A stretch of DNA of 64,000 nt from Oxalobacteraceae bacterium AB_14 (GTDB taxonomy: Bacteria > Pseudomonadota > Gammaproteobacteria > Burkholderiales > Burkholderiaceae_D): positions 2,403,093 through 2,467,092 of the forward strand of contig KB906725.1 in assembly GCA_000381565.1 (NCBI GenBank), in the 5' to 3' direction. Position 1 is the first letter of the stretch; every line of letters begins with the position of its first letter. A program made the translations under genes and the position numbers. A model generated the notes under the pieces. It saw nothing but the letters and a program-made list of their open reading frames with translations, made no database searches and was not told the DNA's origin. Positions 53,105-59,988 of this stretch are shown here, in pieces.

Positions 53105-54214
53105 ATGTCAATTTCCAGCACCGAAGAAATCGTCGCCGAATTGCGCGCTGGCCGCATGGTGATCCTGGTCGACGAAGAAGACCGGGAAAACGAGGGTGAC
53201 CTGGTGCTCGCGGCGGACTTTGTGACGCCTGAAGCCATTAATTTCATGGTCAAGCATGCGCGCGGCCTGGTCTGCCTGACCCTGACCGAAGAGCGCTGCG
53301 ACCAGCTGAACCTGTCGATGATGTCGTCCCGTAACGGCACCGCCTTCGGCACCAATTTCACCGTCTCGATCGAAGCGGCCGAGGGCGTGACCACCGGCAT
53401 CTCGGCGGCCGACCGCGCCAAGACCATCCAGGTCGCCGTGGCCAAGGACACGCAGCCGTCGGACATCGTCCAGCCCGGCCACATCTTCCCGCTGAAGGCG
53501 CAGCCGGGCGGCGTGCTGATGCGCGCCGGCCATACCGAAGCCGGCTGCGACCTGACCGCCATGGCCGGCCTGACGCCGGCCTCGGTGATCTGCGAGATCA
53601 TGAAGGACGACGGCACCATGGCGCGCCTGCCGGACTTGCTGGAGTTCGCCAAGGAACACGGCCTGAAGATCGGCACCATCGCCGACCTGATCCACTACCG
53701 CAGCCGCAACGAGTCGCTGGTCGAGAAGATCGGCGAGCGTCCTTTGAAGACCGCCCAGGGCGACTTCCGCATGATCGCCTTCCGCGACAAGCCGAGCGGC
53801 TCGGCCCACCTGGCGCTGGTGCATGGCGACATCGAAAAGAGCAAGGAAACCCTGGTGCGCGTGCACCAGCCGGTGTCCATCCTGGATATCCTGGAATCGG
53901 AAGCGACCACCCACTCGTGGAACCTGTCGTCGTCGCTGGCGGCGGTCAAGGCGTCCGAGCGCGGCGTGATCGTGCTGCTCAACTGCGAAGAAACGGCGGA
54001 GCAGTTCTTCGCCCAGTTCGACGCGCTGGGCAAGCCGGAAACCAAACCGAAAGGCCGCGCGGCCAGCATGGACCTGCGCAGCTACGGCATCGGCGCGCAA
54101 ATCCTGCGCGAAGTCGGCGTCTGCAAGATGCAGCTGCTGGCCAGCCCGCGCAAGATGCCGTCGATGACGGGCTTCGATCTGGAAGTGACCGGCTACATGG
54201 CCAAACCACAGTAA
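53105..54214 (+). CDS. ribBX: RibBX: 3,4-dihydroxy-2-butanone-4-phosphate synthase with degenerate GTP cyclohydrolase II domain
   Basis: 369 residues. The RibB half (about 1-205) is intact: DEEDRENEGD, GTNFTVSIEA and GHTEAGCDL. The C-terminal half has the size of RibA, but the zinc-binding cysteines (Cx10CxC) and the surrounding RCDCG are gone, so it should not hydrolyse GTP. Such RibBX proteins are known in proteobacteria. A stand-alone ribA must be elsewhere. No FMN riboswitch is seen in front. It is followed by ribH and nusB. Confidence 0.92.
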   Translation: MSISSTEEIVAELRAGRMVILVDEEDRENEGDLVLAADFVTPEAINFMVKHARGLVCLTLTEERCDQLNLSMMSSRNGTAFGTNFTVSIEAAEGVTTGISAADRAKTIQVAVAKDTQPSDIVQPGHIFPLKAQPGGVLMRAGHTEAGCDLTAMAGLTPASVICEIMKDDGTMARLPDLLEFAKEHGLKIGTIADLIHYRSRNESLVEKIGERPLKTAQGDFRMIAFRDKPSGSAHLALVHGDIEKSKETLVRVHQPVSILDILESEATTHSWNLSSSLAAVKASERGVIVLLNCEETAEQFFAQFDALGKPETKPKGRAASMDLRSYGIGAQILREVGVCKMQLLASPRKMPSMTGFDLEVTGYMAKPQ

Positions 54215-54240
54215 TTCAACCAACACACAAGAGGCACTCC

Positions 54241-54729
54241 ATGACTGTAGGAAGCTACGAAACCAATTTGTCCGGCGACGGACTGCGCATCGGCATCGTT
54301 CAAGCCCGTTTTAACGAAGATGTCTGCCACGGCCTGCTGTCGGCCTGCCTGGCCGAACTGAAGCACCTGGGCGTGGCCGACGAAGACGTGCTGCACGTGG
54401 CCGTGCCGGGCGCGCTGGAAGTGCCGCTGGTGCTGCAGAAGATGGCCGAGTCGCAGCAGTTCGATGCGCTGATCGCGCTGGGCGCGGTGATCCGTGGCGA
54501 AACCTACCACTTCGAGCTGGTCTCGAACGAATCGGGCGCCGGCATCACCCGCATCGGCCTCGATTATGGTATTCCTATCGCTAACGCGATCCTGACCACC
54601 GAGAACGACGAGCAGGCCGAAGCCCGCATGGCCGTCAAGGGCGCCGATGCGGCGCGCGTGGCGGTGGAGATGGCCAATCTGACCATCGCGCTGGAAGAGC
54701 TGAGCCAGGACCAGGGCGACGACGAGTAA
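54241..54729 (+). CDS. ribH: 6,7-dimethyl-8-ribityllumazine synthase
   Basis: 162 residues. Conserved IVQARFNEDV, VPGALEVPLVLQKM, LGAVIRGETYHFE and GIPIANAILTTEN. It condenses the RibB product with the pyrimidine to give lumazine. ATG 54241 follows AGAGG; the upstream frame lies in ribBX. Confidence 0.96.
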   Translation: MTVGSYETNLSGDGLRIGIVQARFNEDVCHGLLSACLAELKHLGVADEDVLHVAVPGALEVPLVLQKMAESQQFDALIALGAVIRGETYHFELVSNESGAGITRIGLDYGIPIANAILTTENDEQAEARMAVKGADAARVAVEMANLTIALEELSQDQGDDE

Positions 54730-54813
54730 GAACAGGTAGGAAACGGCGCGGTGTGCCGGTATGCGCCGGCGCACTGAGCCGGATTTTGACAGTATTTAAG
54801 AACAGGTATAACC

Positions 54814-55284
54814 ATGACAGATAAAATTTTGCACGCCAACCCTAGCAAGAACCGTACGCCGCGCCACCGCGCGCGTGAGTTTGCGTTGCAGGGTTTATAT
54901 CAGTGGCTGCTGAACAATGAAGACGCATCCACCGTGGTCAACAACATCCGCGCCGCGCACGGCTTCGACAAGGCCGACGGCGACCACTTCACCGTGCTGC
55001 TGTACGGCGCGATCAAGGATTCGGTCGCGCTGCGCGAAAGCTTCGCGCCGCTGGTCGACCGCGGCGTGGGCGAACTGTCCCCGATCGAGCACGCGGTGCT
55101 GCTGATCGGCGCGTTCGAGCTGAAGAACAACCTGGAAATCCCTTACCGCGTCGTCATCAACGAAGCGGTCGAGCTGACCAAGTCCTTCGGCGGTATCGAC
55201 GGCCACAAATACGTCAATGGCGTGCTGGACAAGCTGGCCGCCCGCGTCCGCCCGGATGAAGTCGCCGCCGACAAGAAACGCTAA
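54814..55284 (+). CDS. nusB: Transcription antitermination factor NusB
   Basis: 156 residues, all-helical. RARELALQGLYQW-type start (REFALQGLYQW), then LSPIEHAVLLIGAFEL and NEAVELTKSFGG. Works with NusA/E/G in rRNA antitermination. The ribH-nusB order is common. A terminator follows. Confidence 0.96.
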   Translation: MTDKILHANPSKNRTPRHRAREFALQGLYQWLLNNEDASTVVNNIRAAHGFDKADGDHFTVLLYGAIKDSVALRESFAPLVDRGVGELSPIEHAVLLIGAFELKNNLEIPYRVVINEAVELTKSFGGIDGHKYVNGVLDKLAARVRPDEVAADKKR

Positions 55285-55302
55285 GCAGCGTCCGGTACTG
55301 TC

Positions 55303-55338
55303 AAAAGCCACCCAAGGTATCTTGTGGTGGCTTTTTTT
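55303..55338 (+). terminator. Terminator after nusB
   Basis: AAAGCCACC...GGTGGCTTTTTTT: an eight- to nine-pair stem with a short loop and T-run. It ends the ribBX-ribH-nusB unit. Confidence 0.9.
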
Positions 55339-55406
55339 AATTTGGATTTGACGGGGAGGGGGCTGCGCCGCAGAATCCGTTGACTTAAAATCAATGCCGA
55401 GGGCGC

Positions 55407-56075
55407 ATCATCGAACTGCATAAACTGAACCGGCCGCCGGCCTGGCGCCGCCGCGGCTGGCTGGCGCTGATCGCCGGCGCGCATTTGCTGGCGTTTATCG
55501 GCTGGCGCGCGCCTGAGCGGCCTCTGGCGGCTTCGGTGGGCCGTCATGAGGCCATCACGTATATCCTGGCGCCGCTGCGGCCGCCTGCGCCCAAGGCGGC
55601 GTCCCAGCCCAAACCAGTCAGGGAGGCGGCCGCGCCGCGCATGACCTTGCTGCCGCCCGTGCCGCGGCCGCAGCCGATCCAGCCGCCGGAGCAAGCCCCG
55701 CAAGCGATCACGCAGACCACGCCGCCGCCGGATCCGTTTGCGCAACCAGCGGCCAAACCGGCCGAGGATTTGATGCAGCGCTCGCTCAAGAGCGCCGCCG
55801 CAGCAGACCGGCAGTTGCGCAAGGAAGCCTGGAATCCACGCGACAAAAAGATCGCCAACGACACGACCGCGCTGGCGGCCAAGCTGGGCGGCGCCTATGC
55901 CGGCAACAACGGCACCACCTTCGAGAACTTCACCACGCCCGACGGCCGCCTGATGACGCGCGTGCGCTCGGGCGGCGGCAGTTATTGCGCGGTGATGGAG
56001 TCCAATGCGCTGACTGGCGGCCGCGATCCCTTCCGGGACGGAGTCAAAACCCGGGTCAGCACCTGTCCGCGCTGA
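55407..56075 (+). CDS. Hypothetical membrane-anchored proline-rich protein, unusual start
   Basis: About 222 residues if read from 55407. After a basic segment (AWRRRGW) comes one helix (LALIAGAHLLAFIGW), then a proline-rich linker (about 55-110) and a C-terminal domain with KLGGAYAGNNGTTFENFTTP and two cysteines. No ATG lies in frame between an upstream stop at about 55387 and the helix. The first conventional start, TTG 55485, falls within the helix, so the true start is likely upstream, perhaps the ATC at 55407 or 55410, or CTG 55416. Function unknown. Confidence 0.6.
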   Translation: MIELHKLNRPPAWRRRGWLALIAGAHLLAFIGWRAPERPLAASVGRHEAITYILAPLRPPAPKAASQPKPVREAAAPRMTLLPPVPRPQPIQPPEQAPQAITQTTPPPDPFAQPAAKPAEDLMQRSLKSAAAADRQLRKEAWNPRDKKIANDTTALAAKLGGAYAGNNGTTFENFTTPDGRLMTRVRSGGGSYCAVMESNALTGGRDPFRDGVKTRVSTCPR

Positions 56076-56087
56076 TGCGCCAGGCGT

Positions 56088-56112
56088 AAAAAAGCCACCT
56101 CGCAAGGTGGCT
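56088..56112 (-). terminator. Terminator of the lytic transglycosylase gene
   Basis: Minus strand: AGCCACC-TTGCGA-GGTGGCT followed by TTTTTT; it also lies behind the convergent gene ending at 56075. Confidence 0.85.
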
Positions 56113-56134
56113 AAGTTATCTTGAAGCGCTGAAA

Positions 56135-57025
56135 TCAGAGGCCGGCGATCTGGGTGCCGCTAACCGACTTGTCCACCACCGCGACCGGCGGGGTAGGCTT
56201 GGCCGGCGAGGCCGCCATCATTGGGGTGAAGGTCGGCACTTTCTTGCCTGCCGAGACTTGCTTCAGGCGCTGGTACTCGGCCAGCACCTTCGAGCCGTAG
56301 CCGTCATCGTGTTCGAACGCAGCGGCGCCGACATAATACTTCAAGCCAGCTTCGACCGAGCCGCCACGGGTGACGTAGTCTTTCAGGATCAGCGAACCGA
56401 CACGGATGTTGGCCACGGGATTGAGCGCCGCTTGCAGGCCGCCCATTTCCTGGAACTTGTCGTGGTGAATCTTGGACATGACCTGCATCAGGCCTTGTGC
56501 GCCGACTGGGCTTTCCGCGAACGGATTCAGTCCCGATTCAATCGCCATCACCGCCAGGATCAGCAGCGGGTCGAGCTTGATCTCGCGGGCCGTCAGGTAG
56601 GCGGTGGACACCAGCATGTTGGCGGCGTCGCCCGCTACGCGGTAACGCTTGGACAGCCAGGAGGTGACCCATTGTTGCTGCTTCTGCGTACCCAGCAGGG
56701 CTTTTTCTTCGGCGGTCAGCGGTGCGGTGCTGGCGGCCGGGGTGGCGGCCGGGGTCGCCATCAGCGCCGACAGGGGAGGCGCCACGACGGCTACGGCTTC
56801 GATGTCCGATTCGTGGTTCAGGCTGTTGCTCAGTGCCTTGGCCAGGTCGGGACGGACAAACAGGACTGCCATCACTACTAAAGCGGTCACACCCAGAATG
56901 GTCAGCGTGTGTTGGGCGGTGGTCAACACGCCTTTTGCCGAAACGCGAGTCGTGGACATCCACGCTGCTGGCTGGCGAGCCATGGTGCGGGCAAACTGCG
57001 TTGCACCGATAAAACGATTGTTCAT
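56135..57025 (-). CDS. Membrane-anchored lytic transglycosylase (SLT domain)
   Basis: 296 residues. One helix (about 45-65) anchors it; a Pro/Ala-rich linker leads to the SLT domain (about 130-250) with the catalytic Glu in AIESGLNPFAES and GAQGLMQVM. It cleaves peptidoglycan between MurNAc and GlcNAc. ATG 57025 follows AGGGG; a longer frame to 57154 lies in the leader. The promoter at 57357-57385 gives an unusually long leader of about 325 nt. Confidence 0.9.
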   Translation of the reverse strand: MNNRFIGATQFARTMARQPAAWMSTTRVSAKGVLTTAQHTLTILGVTALVVMAVLFVRPDLAKALSNSLNHESDIEAVAVVAPPLSALMATPAATPAASTAPLTAEEKALLGTQKQQQWVTSWLSKRYRVAGDAANMLVSTAYLTAREIKLDPLLILAVMAIESGLNPFAESPVGAQGLMQVMSKIHHDKFQEMGGLQAALNPVANIRVGSLILKDYVTRGGSVEAGLKYYVGAAAFEHDDGYGSKVLAEYQRLKQVSAGKKVPTFTPMMAASPAKPTPPVAVVDKSVSGTQIAGL

Positions 57026-57356
57026 AGAATTCCCCTGGAATGTCCGTAAAAGCGGGTCCCCGCCAGCGTCGAACGCAGCTAACCGGGTGCTAATGCCGTG
57101 CATCAGAAATATCATCGTCCGCCGCCGCTGGGAGCGCGCGTTGGACGCCGTCATTGCTTGCTAGAGCTGATGTTTCCCTGTGGTATTCGATCAGTCGCAA
57201 TACAACTTCTTTCGGGGGTAAGGCAGACGCCTTTTGAAAACACTCCTTAAAATGTCATGTGGAGCCCCGACTCCGTGAATGAATAAGCAACACATTTATG
57301 TGGTCCGCGTTTCCGGAATATCCCGTGCTGAACCGTGCTCTCTTCAAGTAGGGCAA

Positions 57357-57385
57357 ATTGTAGAAGCCGTTTTATATCAAGTCAA
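57357..57385 (-). promoter_or_regulatory. Sigma-70 promoter of the lytic transglycosylase gene
   Basis: Minus strand: TTGACT (57380-57385), 17 bases, TACAAT (57357-57362). The AT-rich stretch 57155-57518 shows no gene; it holds this promoter, the leader of the minus-strand gene and the control region of ubiD. Confidence 0.65.
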
Positions 57386-57518
57386 TACTAACGACTGGCA
57401 AAGCTATAACTTTTAAATCTTACTTTTTTGCTTGTATTGCGGCTAAAACCAATAAAATCAACTACTTGACCTGTCTTTTTAAACAGTATGCTGCATTGTA
57501 AGAAAAAATTAAAAAACG

Positions 57519-59003
57519 ATGAAATATTCTGATTTGCGAGATTTTATTTCTCAGCTGCAACGAATGGGTGAACTTAAGCCCATTTTGGTCCCCGTTTCGC
57601 CGTATTTGGAGATGACCGAGGTCTGCGACCGTACTTTGCGGGCCGCCGGCCCGGCTTTGCTGTTCCAGAATCCGACCGGACACAGCATGCCGGTGCTCGG
57701 CAATCTGTTCGGCACCGAGCGCCGCGTGGCGCTGGGCATGGGCGCCGACAGCGTGGGCGAGCTGCGCAAGATCGGCCACGTGCTGGCGCGCCTGAAGGAA
57801 CCGGAACCGCCGAAAGGCTTCAAGGATCTGATGGGCATGGGCTCGCTGGTGAAGGCCGTGTGGGACATGGCGCCCAAGGAGCTGCGCGGCGCGCCGTGCC
57901 AGGAGATCGTGTGGGAGGGCGCCGATGTCGATTTGTCGAAGTTGCCGATCCAGCATTGCTGGCCGGGCGATGTGGCGCCTTTGATTACCTGGGGCCTGGT
58001 GATTACCAAGGGCCCTAATAAGAAGCGCCAGAACCTGGGCATTTATCGCCAGCAGGTGCTGGGGCCGAACAAGGTCATCATGCGCTGGCTGGCCCATCGC
58101 GGCGGCGCGCTGGACTTCCGCGAGCACGCCATCCAGAGCAAGGGCCAGCCGTATCCGATCTGCGTGGCGCTGGGCGCCGATCCCGCCACTATATTAGGCG
58201 CGGTGACGCCGGTGCCGGACAGCCTGTCCGAATATCAGTTCGCCGGCCTGCTGCGCGGCAGCCGCACCGAGCTGGTCAAGGCCATCGGCAGCGAGCTGCG
58301 CGTGCCGGCGTCGGCGGAGATTGTGCTGGAAGGCCATATCTATCCTGACGAAAACCATCCGAGCGGCTACCAGCATGCGCTCGAAGGCCCGTACGGCGAC
58401 CACACCGGCTATTACAACGAACAGGACTCGTTCCCGGTGTTTACCATCGACCGCATCACGATGCGCCGCGATCCCATCTATCACTCGACCTACACCGGCA
58501 AGCCGCCCGACGAGCCGGCCATCCTGGGCCTGGCGCTGAACGAGGTGTTCGTGCCGCTGCTGCAGAAGCAGTTTTCGGAGATCACCGACTTCCATCTGCC
58601 GGCCGAGGGCTGCAGCTACCGCATGGCGGTGGTGCAGATCAAGAAGCAGTACGCCGGCCACGCCAAGCGGGTGATGTTCGGCGTGTGGAGCTTCCTGCGC
58701 CAGTTCATGTACACCAAGTTCATCGTGGTGGTCGACGAAGACGTCAACATCCGCGACTGGAACGAGGTGATCTGGGCCATCACGACCCGCGTCGACCCGA
58801 CCCGCGACACCACGCTGGTCGACAACACGCCGATCGACTACCTGGACTTCGCCTCGCCGGTGAGCGGCCTGGGCAGCAAGATGGGCATCGACGCCACCAA
58901 CAAGTGGCCGGGCGAAACCACGCGCGAGTGGGGCACCACGATCAGCATGACGCCGGAGGTGAAGGCGCGGGTGGATCAGATTTGGCAGGAGTTGGGGCTG
59001 TAG
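57519..59003 (+). CDS. ubiD: 4-hydroxy-3-polyprenylbenzoate decarboxylase UbiD
   Basis: 494 residues, normal length. Conserved FISQLQRMGELKPI start, MGMGSLVKAVWDM, YCAVALGADPATILGA-like CVALGADPATILGAV, and HPSGYQHALEGPYGDHTGYY. It removes the carboxyl group in ubiquinone synthesis using prenylated FMN made by UbiX. The SRP RNA promoter begins inside its last codons. Confidence 0.95.
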   Translation: MKYSDLRDFISQLQRMGELKPILVPVSPYLEMTEVCDRTLRAAGPALLFQNPTGHSMPVLGNLFGTERRVALGMGADSVGELRKIGHVLARLKEPEPPKGFKDLMGMGSLVKAVWDMAPKELRGAPCQEIVWEGADVDLSKLPIQHCWPGDVAPLITWGLVITKGPNKKRQNLGIYRQQVLGPNKVIMRWLAHRGGALDFREHAIQSKGQPYPICVALGADPATILGAVTPVPDSLSEYQFAGLLRGSRTELVKAIGSELRVPASAEIVLEGHIYPDENHPSGYQHALEGPYGDHTGYYNEQDSFPVFTIDRITMRRDPIYHSTYTGKPPDEPAILGLALNEVFVPLLQKQFSEITDFHLPAEGCSYRMAVVQIKKQYAGHAKRVMFGVWSFLRQFMYTKFIVVVDEDVNIRDWNEVIWAITTRVDPTRDTTLVDNTPIDYLDFASPVSGLGSKMGIDATNKWPGETTREWGTTISMTPEVKARVDQIWQELGL

Positions 59004-59011
59004 GTTATAAT
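58982..59011 (+). promoter_or_regulatory. Promoter of the SRP RNA gene
   Basis: TTGGCA (58982-58987, in ubiD), an 18-base spacer and a perfect TATAAT (59006-59011), seven bases before the RNA 5' end. Confidence 0.75.
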
Positions 59012-59018
59012 TGATCCC

Positions 59019-59114
59019 GGCGGGCCCCTGCGCATTGTGGCATGGCTAACCTGGTCAGGTCGGGAACGAAGCAGCCACGGCTATTAACCATAAGTGCCGC
59101 AGATCAGGCTCGCC
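59019..59114 (+). ncRNA. ffs: Signal recognition particle 4.5S RNA
   Basis: About 96 bases. GGCGGGCC and GGCTCGCC close the long hairpin; the apical part has CTGGTCAGGTCGGGAACGAA and GCAGCCA, the GGGA/GGAA-type tetraloop and Ffh-binding loops of the bacterial small SRP RNA. A terminator follows. Confidence 0.95.
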
Positions 59115-59130
59115 TCCTTCGGGAAAATGA

Positions 59131-59156
59131 AAAAGCTGCCAAGGGCAGCTTTTTTT
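59131..59156 (+). terminator. Terminator of the SRP RNA
   Basis: AAAAGCTGCC-AAG-GGCAGCTTTTTTT, a clean hairpin with T-run. Confidence 0.92.
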
Positions 59157-59172
59157 ATTTAGTCTTCTTCAG

Positions 59173-59826
59173 TTACTCGTCATCCAGCGCCGCTTCCAGC
59201 GGCCGTTCCGACGCCACCATCAGCGGGTTTTCCTTCAGCAGCGCGGCGTCCGGCTGGAGCTTGATGAGGTTCTTCGCATCGGTGTTGTAGGCGGTGGCCC
59301 CCACCTTCAGCTGCGCCGGCTTGCTGAACTTGAACACCACCGTCTTCACGTTCGGCACGAACAGGCTCATGGCCCCCGCGACCTTCTTGATGCCGGCGTT
59401 CATCTGGCCGATGCTGCCCATGACTTGCGCGTAGTTCCACTGCGTACCGTCAGGCAGCAGCGCCAGCACCTCCAGCGCGACCGCGGACTTTTCTTCCTTC
59501 GGCAGGCTGGTCATGATCTTGGTGTCGTCCGTCATCCACTTGGGATTGGGCACCAGGGCCAGGCGGAAGTCGCCCGACAGCGGCGGCAGCTGTTGGCGTT
59601 CGCCGCCATGGACCACGGTCAGCACGACATCGGACGGCTTGTAGTTCTTGTTCTGGGGCTTGACGGCCAGGAAAACGCTGAGCTTGTCGCGCTCGGCGGC
59701 GGGCAGGGCGTAGAAGCGGTCGATGCGCGTATCTTCCACCAGCTTCTTATAGGGCACCCATTCGCGTTCGTCGGCGTGGGCGGCGAGGGACAGCAACAGC
59801 AGCGGCAACAGGGCAAGTTTCTTCAT
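59173..59826 (-). CDS. Hypothetical secreted protein
   Basis: 217 residues with a clear signal peptide (MKKLALLPLLLLSLAAHA, then DEREWVPYKKLVED). The mature protein is of mixed alpha/beta character with no cysteine and no catalytic motif seen. It ends in an acidic tail (LEAALDDE). Function unknown. Transcribed towards the SRP RNA. Confidence 0.75.
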   Translation of the reverse strand: MKKLALLPLLLLSLAAHADEREWVPYKKLVEDTRIDRFYALPAAERDKLSVFLAVKPQNKNYKPSDVVLTVVHGGERQQLPPLSGDFRLALVPNPKWMTDDTKIMTSLPKEEKSAVALEVLALLPDGTQWNYAQVMGSIGQMNAGIKKVAGAMSLFVPNVKTVVFKFSKPAQLKVGATAYNTDAKNLIKLQPDAALLKENPLMVASERPLEAALDDE

Positions 59827-59988
59827 AAATTTTCATGTTAAAAGAAAAACACATTGTAGGGTAGCCCGGTCCAATTACCCAATCCGGCCACGCCTTGTTA
59901 CAATTGCCGTTTTGGCGACCCTGCGCCGCATCTTATTAGCTGAGCAGGATAGGCCCTTTGCACCCGCTATCTACGGTAAAATCCCAGC

